Of a stretch of DNA of 34,679 nt, positions 26,379-34,049 are shown one piece after another (the stretch's first letter is position 1; each line of letters begins with the position of its first letter). This DNA is from Chloroflexota bacterium (GTDB lineage Bacteria > Chloroflexota > Dormibacteria > CF-121): NCBI GenBank assembly GCA_005881235.1, contig VBEQ01000147.1:1-34679 (forward strand), written 5' to 3'. The notes beneath the pieces were generated by a model. It was given only the letters and a program-made list of their open reading frames with translations. It was not told the DNA's origin and ran no database searches. Made by a program: the position numbers and the translations under genes.

Positions 26379-26828
26379 GTGCAGCGCACGCTGGTCCTGG
26401 TCAAGCCCGATGGCGTCCAGCGAGGACTAGTCGGGGCGATCATCGCGCGGCTGGAGGGTCGAGGCCTGAAGCTCATCGGCCTCAAGATGATGCGGATCAC
26501 CAAAGACGTGGCGAGCCGCCATTACGTGGAGCACCAGGGTAAGCCGTTCTACGACGGCTTGATTGCGTTCATCACCTCGGGGCCGGTGGTGGCGATGATC
26601 TGGGAAGGGCGCGAGGCGGTCAGTGTCGTCCGCAGCCTGGTGGGCGCGACGGATCCGCTGAAAGCTGCGCCCGGGACGATTCGCGGCGACCTCGCCCTCG
26701 ACCTCGGCATGAACTTGATCCACGGATCGGACTCGCCCAGCCGCGCCCAAGCCGAAATCACCCTCTTCTTCGAGTCCAACGAGCTGCACGAGTACGAGCG
26801 CACCGCGGACCGCTGGATCCGCGAGTAG
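26379..26828 (+). CDS. ndk: Nucleoside diphosphate kinase
   Basis: RTLVLVKPDGVQRGLVGAIIARLEGRGLKLIGLKM; NLIHGSDSPSRAQAEITLFF active-site motif. Confidence 0.98.
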   Translation: MQRTLVLVKPDGVQRGLVGAIIARLEGRGLKLIGLKMMRITKDVASRHYVEHQGKPFYDGLIAFITSGPVVAMIWEGREAVSVVRSLVGATDPLKAAPGTIRGDLALDLGMNLIHGSDSPSRAQAEITLFFESNELHEYERTADRWIRE

Positions 26829-26843
26829 GTTCCACGTGCAACC
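26828..26843. promoter_or_regulatory. parS: Candidate parS centromere site
   Basis: GGTTCCACGTGCAACC matches the GTTNCACGTGNAAC core of the widespread parS consensus, next to the parB stop codon. Confidence 0.75.
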
Positions 26844-26844
26844 G

Positions 26845-27729
26845 CTACCGGGTCAAGCGGCGCCGGAGCGCCTCGAGCTCCTCGTTGCTGTAGAACTCGA
26901 TCGTCAAGCGCCCGCCCTGCTTGAGTTTGGTCAGGACGACCTTGGTCCCCAGGGCCCGACGAAATTCTTCCTCGACCGCGCGAGTTTCGGGATCGGTCGC
27001 GGCCAACCGTCGGCGTGGCTGCCGGGTCCCCGCCTCGGTCGCGCGGGCGCGAGCCCACTCCTCCGTCTGCCGCACACTCCACCGCTCCTTGATCACCCGC
27101 TCGAGGCCGACAAGTTGCTGGGCCACCGTCGCCAGGCCGAGAAGGGCACTCCCGTGTCCGGCCGTGATCGCGCCGCTTTCGATCGCCTTGATGGCGGTCT
27201 CCGGTAACCCGAGCAAGCGCACACTCTGGGCGATCGTCACCCGGTTCTTGCCGATCCGCTCGGCCAGGGCTTCCTGGGTCAGACCGAAGTCGCGCAACAG
27301 GCGCTGAATGGCGCGCGCCTCTTCGATGGCGTTGAGGTCGGTCCGCTGCAGGTTCTCGACCAGCGCCAGCTCCAAGCGTTCCTCGAGGCGTCCGCCACTG
27401 CCGGGGTGCACGATGACCGGCACCTCCTCGAGGCCGGCGATCTCCGCGGCCCGGAGCCGCCGTTCGCCCGCGATCAGCTCATAGCCGGCAAGTCCCTCGC
27501 GAACCAGCAGCGGCTGCAGGATGCCGTGGATTCGGATCGAGTCGGCGAGTTCCTGCAGGGACGCCGGATCGAACGAGCGGCGCGGCTGCTCAGGGTTCGG
27601 CTTGATCTCGGCGATCGCGATTTGCAGGGCGAAGCGGCGCCGGGCACGGTTGTCGCTCAGCTCCTCGACGTACTCCCCCGAAGGGATCAAGGCCTCGAGG
27701 CCCCGACCCAAACCACGTCGTTTGTTCAT
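26845..27729 (-). CDS. parB: Chromosome partitioning protein ParB
   Basis: KRRGLGRGLEALIP; AIAEIKPNPEQPRRSFDPASLQELADSIRIHGILQPLLVR; ELIAGERRLRAAEIAGL; ALVENLQRTDLNAIEEARA. Confidence 0.97.
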   Translation of the reverse strand: MNKRRGLGRGLEALIPSGEYVEELSDNRARRRFALQIAIAEIKPNPEQPRRSFDPASLQELADSIRIHGILQPLLVREGLAGYELIAGERRLRAAEIAGLEEVPVIVHPGSGGRLEERLELALVENLQRTDLNAIEEARAIQRLLRDFGLTQEALAERIGKNRVTIAQSVRLLGLPETAIKAIESGAITAGHGSALLGLATVAQQLVGLERVIKERWSVRQTEEWARARATEAGTRQPRRRLAATDPETRAVEEEFRRALGTKVVLTKLKQGGRLTIEFYSNEELEALRRRLTR

Positions 27730-28484
27730 CTGGCGATCAACTCCTTGGTGAGTTCCTGGTAGGCGACGGCGCCGCGTGAGGTCGGGTCATATTGCGTGAT
27801 CGGCATCCCATAACTGGGCGCCTCGCTGAGGCGCACGTTGCGCGGGATGACGGTCTGAAACGTCTTCTCCGGATAGCGTGCGCGGACCTGCTCCGCCACC
27901 TGGAGCGCCAGCGTCAAGCGAGGATCGAAAAGCGTCAGCACGATGCCGCCGATCTTCAGCCGCGGGTTGAGCTCGCGTTGGATGAGCTGCGTCGTGTGGG
28001 TCAGCGCGCCCAGGCCTTCGAGCGCGTAATACTCGCACTGGATCGGAATCAGCATGTACTCGGCGGCCACCAGGGAGTTGATGGTGAGCAGGCCGAGCGA
28101 GGGCGGGCAGTCGATGATGATGTAGTCGTAGGCGACGCGCAGCGCGTCGAGCGCGTAGAGCAGGCGCCGTTCGCGCCGGGGTAGGTTGATCAGCTCGATC
28201 TCGGCGCCGGCCAGCGAGACATGTGATGGGAGGATGTCGAGGCCCGGCACCGCGGTCGGACGGATCACTTGATTGATGTCATCGGCATCGACGATGACGT
28301 TATAGACACTACTGTTGAGCTCGCTACGGATGATGCCCAGCCCGCTGGTGGTGTTGCCTTGAGGGTCCATGTCGACGATCAACACGCTGAGGCCGAGCTG
28401 CGGCAGGTTGGCGGCCACGTTGATAGCGGTCGTGGTCTTGCCGACTCCGCCCTTTTGATTGACGACTGCGTAGACTCTTGGCAA
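27726..28484 (-). CDS. parA: Chromosome partitioning ATPase ParA/Soj
   Basis: VYAVVNQKGGVGKTTTAINVAANLPQLGLSVLIVDMDPQGNTTSGLG; DYIIIDCPPSLGLLTINSL. TTG 28484 favoured because a TATAAT (28519-28524, minus) lies upstream; the track start at 28556 is upstream of that element. Confidence 0.93.
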   Translation of the reverse strand: MPRVYAVVNQKGGVGKTTTAINVAANLPQLGLSVLIVDMDPQGNTTSGLGIIRSELNSSVYNVIVDADDINQVIRPTAVPGLDILPSHVSLAGAEIELINLPRRERRLLYALDALRVAYDYIIIDCPPSLGLLTINSLVAAEYMLIPIQCEYYALEGLGALTHTTQLIQRELNPRLKIGGIVLTLFDPRLTLALQVAEQVRARYPEKTFQTVIPRNVRLSEAPSYGMPITQYDPTSRGAVAYQELTKELIAR

Positions 28485-28518
28485 TTTGCTGGCTGGAACG
28501 CGGGACGGTGCTGCCCGG

Positions 28519-28524
28519 ATTATA
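28519..28524 (-). promoter_or_regulatory. Candidate -10 element for the parA-parB operon
   Basis: Minus-strand TATAAT about 35 nt upstream of the preferred parA start. Confidence 0.4.
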
Positions 28525-28566
28525 CGGTCGCCGGGATCAAACGCACGTTTGCACAAGTGGAATGCC

Positions 28567-28575
28567 TGTGCATAA
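28567..28575 (-). promoter_or_regulatory. Perfect DnaA-box-like sequence upstream of parA
   Basis: TGTGCATAA on + strand = TTATGCACA on minus strand, matching TTATNCACA. Confidence 0.45.
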
Positions 28576-29481
28576 CTACCTGAGCAGGTAGGGGATCACG
28601 CCGACGGCGATGTTGTAGCCGGCGTGTGTCACCATGCATGGCAGGGTGCTGCCGGAGCGAACGCGCAATAACCCGAGTCCGATGCCGAGCACGAAGACCT
28701 CGAGGGTCGCGAAGGTGACGGCGTACTGGGTGTGGAGTGCGGCGAAGAGGACGGCCGTGACCAGCACGCCGAGGCGCGGTACCAGGGCGCCACGAAACAG
28801 GGTCTCTTCCACGACCGCCGGCATCAAGCCGAGCAAGATGACGCCAAGTGGGTTGTTGAAGTGGCTGAACAACACGTTCGTCGCATTGGTGACCTGCTGC
28901 TGGCTCGACGGGCTCAGTATGTCCGCGACCCGCTCGATGCCGTAGGCGACCGCCAGGAACGCGAAGATGCCTAGCACCGCCACCAGCCACCATCGGTTTT
29001 GACGTGGCGGCACCAGGCCGAGCCGTTCGATGGCCTCGCGCGGCGATCGTCGCACGAAGATCCCGACTCCGACAAAGGAGAGGAGGAGCAACGGGATGTC
29101 CTGCGCCAGGAGATCGGCCAGCGTCAGGGGTGTGCCGGGCTGCACCTGCGCACCGGCTTGCTGCGCGATCAGCAGCAGGCCGAGCACGATCGTGAGGTAG
29201 ATAACCGGCGACCCAGGGCGTATCGGGATCACGCGCGCCAGCGCACGCTGGACCGGAGGCCACAAGTACAGCAGGCCGAGGACGCCAGCAATCGTCAGCG
29301 GGACGGCGAGAAATTCGGCCGCCCGGAATCTGTCGAGGCTCTCCGCTCCGGTGCGATACAGCACCAGGTGGCCGCCGGCGACCAGGAGGCCGAACAGCAG
29401 CGCGAGCCCGCAGAGTGCGCCACCGGCGATGAGGGATACGATGCGCGCGGTCGCGTTGCGCTCGCCGAAGTTGGCGAGCAC
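28576..29481 (-). CDS. CPBP-family intramembrane metalloprotease (CAAX protease-like)
   Basis: Multiple TM segments; MPAVVEETLFRGALVPRLG (EExxxR) and AALHTQYAV (HxxxB-like) motifs. Confidence 0.9.
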   Translation of the reverse strand: MLANFGERNATARIVSLIAGGALCGLALLFGLLVAGGHLVLYRTGAESLDRFRAAEFLAVPLTIAGVLGLLYLWPPVQRALARVIPIRPGSPVIYLTIVLGLLLIAQQAGAQVQPGTPLTLADLLAQDIPLLLLSFVGVGIFVRRSPREAIERLGLVPPRQNRWWLVAVLGIFAFLAVAYGIERVADILSPSSQQQVTNATNVLFSHFNNPLGVILLGLMPAVVEETLFRGALVPRLGVLVTAVLFAALHTQYAVTFATLEVFVLGIGLGLLRVRSGSTLPCMVTHAGYNIAVGVIPYLLR

Positions 29482-29558
29482 ATAGAGGGCGGCGAGGATA
29501 CCAAGGAGGACAACCGTCCAGAAATCGACCGCGGCGTCGCCGTGAACGAGAAGGCGGA

Positions 29559-30356
29559 TCAGGCTTTTGCCGGTGTCGCCGATCCGCCGCCCTTGCCCTG
29601 GCGGATATCGATGAGCTGCTGGACGAGGTCGATCGGCACCGGAAAGACGATCACGGTGTTCCGTTCGACCCCGATCTCCGTGAGGGTCTGCAGGTAGCGC
29701 AATTGCAGCGCGCTAGGCTGCGTCGCGATCACGCCGGCGGCATCGGTCAGCTTCTGCGCCGCCTCGAACTCACCCTCCGCATGGATGATCTTGGCTCGCT
29801 TCTCTCGCTCGGCCTCTGCCTGCTTGGCCATCGCTCGCTGCATCGTTTGGGGGAGCTCGACATCCTTGATCTCGACGGTCGAGACCTTGATTCCCCAGGG
29901 TTCCGTCTGCTCGTCGATGATTTTTTGCAGGCGGGTGTTGATCTTCTCCCGGTTGGCGAGGAGCTCGTCCAGCGATGACTGCCCGAGCACGCTCCGTAGC
30001 GTGGTTTGCGCTATTTGTGAAGTGGCGTTGATGAAGTTGGCAACCTTGGTGACGGCGTTGCGGGGATCGACCACCAGGAAGTAGATGACGGCGTTGACCT
30101 TGATGGTCACGTTGTCGAGCGTAATGACCTCCTGTGGCGGGACCTCGAGGGTCACCGTCCGCAGATCGATCTTCACCAGGCGGTCGATGCCGAAGGGAAT
30201 GATCAGCCTCAGTCCCGGACCCTTCAGGGCCATCAAGCGGCCCAGCCGGAAGAGGACGCCGCGTTCGTATTCGTTGATGATCCGGATCGCCGAGCTCAGG
30301 CCGATGAGGACGACGAGAACGATGAAGCCGAGGACGATGAGAGCGAAAACGCCCAT
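29559..30356 (-). CDS. SPFH/Band 7 slipin (stomatin-like)
   Basis: [94 protein letters not shown]. Confidence 0.96.
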   Translation of the reverse strand: MGVFALIVLGFIVLVVLIGLSSAIRIINEYERGVLFRLGRLMALKGPGLRLIIPFGIDRLVKIDLRTVTLEVPPQEVITLDNVTIKVNAVIYFLVVDPRNAVTKVANFINATSQIAQTTLRSVLGQSSLDELLANREKINTRLQKIIDEQTEPWGIKVSTVEIKDVELPQTMQRAMAKQAEAEREKRAKIIHAEGEFEAAQKLTDAAGVIATQPSALQLRYLQTLTEIGVERNTVIVFPVPIDLVQQLIDIRQGKGGGSATPAKA

Positions 30357-30420
30357 GAGTCCCTCCCTTCGTTAACGCACCGCTGCCGTCGAGTTCATGT
30401 TACGGGTCACATCATCAGCG

Positions 30421-30497
30421 CGCGTGATCATCAGCGCGCTCCGGCGTGGAAAAGCGCGCCTGATCATCAGCGCCCTCCGGCGTGGAAAAGCGCGCGT
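30421..30497. repeat. 36-bp imperfect tandem repeat, about two copies plus degenerate flank
   Basis: CGCGTGATCATCAGCGCGCTCCGGCGTGGAAAAG / CGCGCCTGATCATCAGCGCCCTCCGGCGTGGAAAAG / CGCGCGTGTTCATGAG; TGATCATCAG recurs at 30425 and 30461, with a related TGTTCATGAG at 30497. Confidence 0.85.
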
Positions 30498-30499
30498 GT

Positions 30500-31891
30500 T
30501 CATGAGGATGCCGCCTGCGGCCCTTGCGACCGCCCCGCCTCCGTTTGTTGCACGGCTTCGACTCGCAGACGAAGGCCGTCCACGCCGACCACGCGTACTG
30601 GCGCGCCGGCATCGAGCGGGCCACTGGTTGAGGTGGCTTGCCAGAGCGCGCCGTTGACGAACACCATCCCGCTGGGGTTCAACGGTTCTCGCACCGAACC
30701 GAGGCTGCCGATCATCGACTCCTCGCCCGCCGCGTACGGACGCCGCCGGGCATCGAGCAGCTTGCGCAGGATGAAGAGGAAGACGGCGGCGATGACGAGC
30801 ACCGTGATTACGAGCAGTGGGATGTTGACGCCCTCGGCCAGGAAGCTGGTATTGATCAACAGCAGGCCGCCGAGCGTCATCGCGACGATGCCGCCGGTGG
30901 TCAGCACCCCGTGGGTCACCGCTTTGAGGTCGACAATGAACAGCACCACCGCGATCAGGATGAGGATGATCCCGGCGATGTTGACCGGGAGATCGAACAT
31001 CGACACCGCGGCGAGCACGCCGGCGATGACGCCGATCACCCCGGGCAGGAACATGCCGGGGTGCGTGACCCAGAAGCCGATGCCAATCAGCGCCAGCAGG
31101 AACAGAAGGTACACGAGGTTCGGGTCGGCGACTGCCTGGAGAAACTGATCGAAGCCACTCATGTCGTAGTGCTGGATGCCGGCGTTCGCGGTTTGCAGGG
31201 TGTATGTCTGGCCGCCCTTTGAGACATGGCGGGCGTCGAGGTCCTGGAGCAACGTGTCCAGGTCCCTGCTTTCGAAATCGACCACGCCCAATTTCACGGC
31301 GTCATCCACGGGCGCATTGATGCTCTGCCGGACGGCCTTCTCGGCCCAGTCCGCGTTGCGGTGGTGCAGCGCGGCCAGGGCCCGAATGTAGGCGGCCGCG
31401 TCGTTTTCGATCTTCTGCGATTCGATATCCGGTGCCGTCGACGTGGCGCCGCTCGCGCTCGGGCTTGCCGCCGGGGTGGCGGCCGGGTTGGAGCCGCCAA
31501 GGCTGACGGGATGGGCCGAGCCGATGTTCGTCCCCGGGGCCATCACGGCGATATCGGCCGCCTCCGTGATGTAGAGGCCGGCCGAGGCGGCCCGGGCGCC
31601 TGAGGGCGACACGAAGATCACGACGGGCAGCGGCGCGCCCAGGATCTTCTTGATGATGTGGCGCATCGAGGTGTCGAGCCCACCCGGGGTATCCATCGCG
31701 ATGATCAGCGCGTTGGCCTGCCCAGAGACGGCCTTGTCGACCGCGGTGGAGACGTAGTTGTCAGTGATCGGATTGATGACCCCGTTGAGGGTCGCGACCA
31801 GGACGTGCGGCTCGGCGGCGCGGGCTTGAACCGCGGGCAGCAAAACGGCCAGCATGGTGGCCGCGAGAAAGAGCCGGGCGGCCCTCGTCAC
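30500..31891 (-). CDS. NfeD-family membrane-bound serine protease (ClpP-class)
   Basis: Signal-peptide-like N-terminus from GTG 31891; LIIAMDTPGGLDTSMRHIIKKILGAPLPVVIFVSPSGARAASAGLYITEAADIAVMAPGTNIGSAHPV; C-terminal TMs plus NfeD OB-fold. Confidence 0.93.
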   Translation of the reverse strand: MTRAARLFLAATMLAVLLPAVQARAAEPHVLVATLNGVINPITDNYVSTAVDKAVSGQANALIIAMDTPGGLDTSMRHIIKKILGAPLPVVIFVSPSGARAASAGLYITEAADIAVMAPGTNIGSAHPVSLGGSNPAATPAASPSASGATSTAPDIESQKIENDAAAYIRALAALHHRNADWAEKAVRQSINAPVDDAVKLGVVDFESRDLDTLLQDLDARHVSKGGQTYTLQTANAGIQHYDMSGFDQFLQAVADPNLVYLLFLLALIGIGFWVTHPGMFLPGVIGVIAGVLAAVSMFDLPVNIAGIILILIAVVLFIVDLKAVTHGVLTTGGIVAMTLGGLLLINTSFLAEGVNIPLLVITVLVIAAVFLFILRKLLDARRRPYAAGEESMIGSLGSVREPLNPSGMVFVNGALWQATSTSGPLDAGAPVRVVGVDGLRLRVEAVQQTEAGRSQGPQAASS

Positions 31892-31941
31892 GACTTGATC
31901 ATAGCCCCGGTTTACGGCCTTGTCGTTCGTAGAATGGGAAC

Positions 31942-32544
31942 ATGGCCCAACGCGTGGAACAGCAGCCGCCGAAAGACGAGGAGGAGGAGATCCGGGCGCA
32001 AGTCGCGCGCTATCCACGACTGTCCAACGCGCAGGAACAGCGGCTCCTTGCCACCCAGGGGGTGGAGCGCGATGCGGCGAACCGGACGCTGATCGAGCAT
32101 AACCTCCACCTGGTGGTGGAGGCCGCGCAGGCGCGCAAGAAGCACGGCGTCCCCTTTGGCGACCTCTTCCAGGAAGGGACGGTCGGGTTGATCTCGGCCA
32201 TCGAGCACTACCAGCCCGGAGACGGCGGCTTCCATGCCCGGTTGGTACACGCGATCGACGTCACCATGGATGACGTGCTCGCCCAGACGCAAGAAGCCCA
32301 GCGCAACGACGAAGCCTTCGTCGTCGCCTGCCGCCTGCTGGAATCGGCGCAGCGGCTGCTGTCGGAGCGGCTGGACCGCGAGGCGACGCCCGCCGAGCTG
32401 GCCAAGCTTCTGCAGTGGGAGGAGGCGCGCGTCAATATCATTCTGGAGATGCTGCGAGGGGCCGAGGTGGTCCACGACCAGGAGCTGCTCGACTACCTCG
32501 ACCTCCTCGACGACGCGGACGATCCTGACGACCCCGAGGCGTAA
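31942..32544 (+). CDS. Degenerate sigma-70-like protein retaining region 2.1/2.2-like and region 3-like segments, lacking recognisable region 4
   Basis: LIEHNLHLVVEAAQARKKHGVPFGDLFQEGTVGLISAIEHYQPGDGGF resembles sigma region 2; RLLSERLDREATPAELAKLLQWEEARVNIILEML resembles region 3; acidic tail LDDADDPDDPEA. Confidence 0.75.
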   Translation: MAQRVEQQPPKDEEEEIRAQVARYPRLSNAQEQRLLATQGVERDAANRTLIEHNLHLVVEAAQARKKHGVPFGDLFQEGTVGLISAIEHYQPGDGGFHARLVHAIDVTMDDVLAQTQEAQRNDEAFVVACRLLESAQRLLSERLDREATPAELAKLLQWEEARVNIILEMLRGAEVVHDQELLDYLDLLDDADDPDDPEA

Positions 32545-32547
32545 CGT

Positions 32548-33639
32548 TTGGTCGTGACGGCCGCGCGGACACCGCTGTACGAGGAGCATGTCCGTCTCGG
32601 CGCCCAGATGACGAACTTCGGAGGCTGGGTGATGCCGCTTCAGTACAGCACGATCCGCGAAGAGCACCACGCCGTGCGCGAGGCTGTGGGCCTCTTCGAT
32701 CTTTCGCATATGGGTGAGCTGCGCATCGGGGACGAAACCCTCGTCCAGCGTGTCCTCAGTCGCGACGTGACGCGACTGCGCCCGGGACGGATCCAGTACG
32801 CGGTGCTCTGCAACGACGCGGGCGGCATCATCGATGACGTGCTCGTTTATGCGATGCCGGACCGCGGCTACCTGCTGGTGGTCAATGCCGGCAACCAGGA
32901 CGGCGACTTCGACTGGATCCGAAAACACGCCCAGGCCGCGGACGCGGCCCGCAATGTCGGCCGGGAGTGGGCGCTGATCGGCGTGCAGGGCCCGCGAGCG
33001 GTGGATCTCGTTCAGCGGCTGACGCCGTCTGACCTCGCCAGTGTCAAGTACTATGCCTTCGTCGACGGGACCGTTGCGGATGTGTCGTGCGTGATCTCGC
33101 GGACCGGCTATACGGGTGAGGATGGCTTCGAGCTTTTTTGTGGCAACGCCGACGCCGTGCGGCTGTGGCGCGCGCTGCTGGAGGAGGGGCGGTCCGATGG
33201 CATCCGGCCGGCCGGCCTGGGCGCCCGCGACACCCTTCGCCTCGAAGCGGGCATGCGCCTCTACGGCAATGACATGGACGCGCAGACGAATCCCCTTGAG
33301 GCAGGGCTCGATTGGACGCTCAACCTCGAGAAGGATTTCATCGGCCGCGACGCCATCATGACGTCTCGCCAGCGGGGCCTCGCGCGGCAGCTGGTTGGCT
33401 TCAAGATGCTGGACCGCAGCATTCCACGCCACGGCTACCGCATCGTCAGTGATGGCGAGGGCGTCGGGACGGTGACGTCGGGAAACGTCTCCTTCACGCT
33501 TGGCTACAACATCGGGATGGCCTACGTGCCGCCTGCCATGTCCGAGCCGGGAACCCGTCTCGGCGTGGACATTCGTGGCGCCGCCGCGCCGGCCGAGGTC
33601 GTCCCGCTGCCTTTTTACAAGCGGCCTCATCCGAAGTGA
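32548..33639 (+). CDS. gcvT: Glycine cleavage system T protein (aminomethyltransferase)
   Basis: TPLYEEHVRLGAQMTNFGGWVMPLQYSTIREEHHAVREAVGLFDLSHMGE; RTGYTGEDGFELF. Start codon uncertain (TTG 32548 or GTG 32554). Confidence 0.97.
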   Translation: MVVTAARTPLYEEHVRLGAQMTNFGGWVMPLQYSTIREEHHAVREAVGLFDLSHMGELRIGDETLVQRVLSRDVTRLRPGRIQYAVLCNDAGGIIDDVLVYAMPDRGYLLVVNAGNQDGDFDWIRKHAQAADAARNVGREWALIGVQGPRAVDLVQRLTPSDLASVKYYAFVDGTVADVSCVISRTGYTGEDGFELFCGNADAVRLWRALLEEGRSDGIRPAGLGARDTLRLEAGMRLYGNDMDAQTNPLEAGLDWTLNLEKDFIGRDAIMTSRQRGLARQLVGFKMLDRSIPRHGYRIVSDGEGVGTVTSGNVSFTLGYNIGMAYVPPAMSEPGTRLGVDIRGAAAPAEVVPLPFYKRPHPK

Positions 33640-33655
33640 AGGAAAGGGAGTTAGG

Positions 33656-34042
33656 ATGCCAGACCTGACCGGCATGCGTTTCGCGGAGACCCACGAGTGG
33701 GTCAAGCAGGACGGAGAGACGGCGACGGTGGGGATCAGCGAGTATGCCCAGTCGCAGCTCGGTGACGTGATCTACCTCGAACTGCCGGCGGTTGGTCAGC
33801 AGCTCGACGCTGGCGCGCGGCTGGGGGTCATCGAATCGGTGAAGGCGGCTTCCGACCTGTACAGTCCCGTTGGTGGCGAGGTGACAGAGGCCAACGCGGA
33901 GCTCAAAGATCATCCCGAGTACGTCAACCAGGATCCCTACGGCAAGGGCTGGATCATCAAGCTCCGCGCCGTGAAGGACAATCCCAAGCTCCTCGACCAG
34001 AAAGCCTACGACGCGTTCGTCGAGGGCCAGTCGCACTCGTGA
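33656..34042 (+). CDS. gcvH: Glycine cleavage system H protein
   Basis: RFAETHEWVKQDGETATVGISEYAQSQLGDVIYLELPAVGQQL; LGVIESVKAASDLYSPVGGEVTEAN. Confidence 0.97.
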   Translation: MPDLTGMRFAETHEWVKQDGETATVGISEYAQSQLGDVIYLELPAVGQQLDAGARLGVIESVKAASDLYSPVGGEVTEANAELKDHPEYVNQDPYGKGWIIKLRAVKDNPKLLDQKAYDAFVEGQSHS

Positions 34043-34049
34043 TCTCCTG

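Noticed and set aside
30410-30499. CRISPR-like reading of the 36-bp repeats
   Set aside because: Repeats are directly tandem without spacers, only about two copies, and no cas genes are nearby.
32544-32560. Glycine riboswitch upstream of gcvT
   Set aside because: Only 3 nt separate the sigma-like gene from the gcvT ORF, leaving no room for an aptamer.
31912-33705. 597-aa minus-strand ORF opposite sigma-like gene and gcvT
   Set aside because: Antisense of gcvT, which is unambiguous; long only because of high GC.
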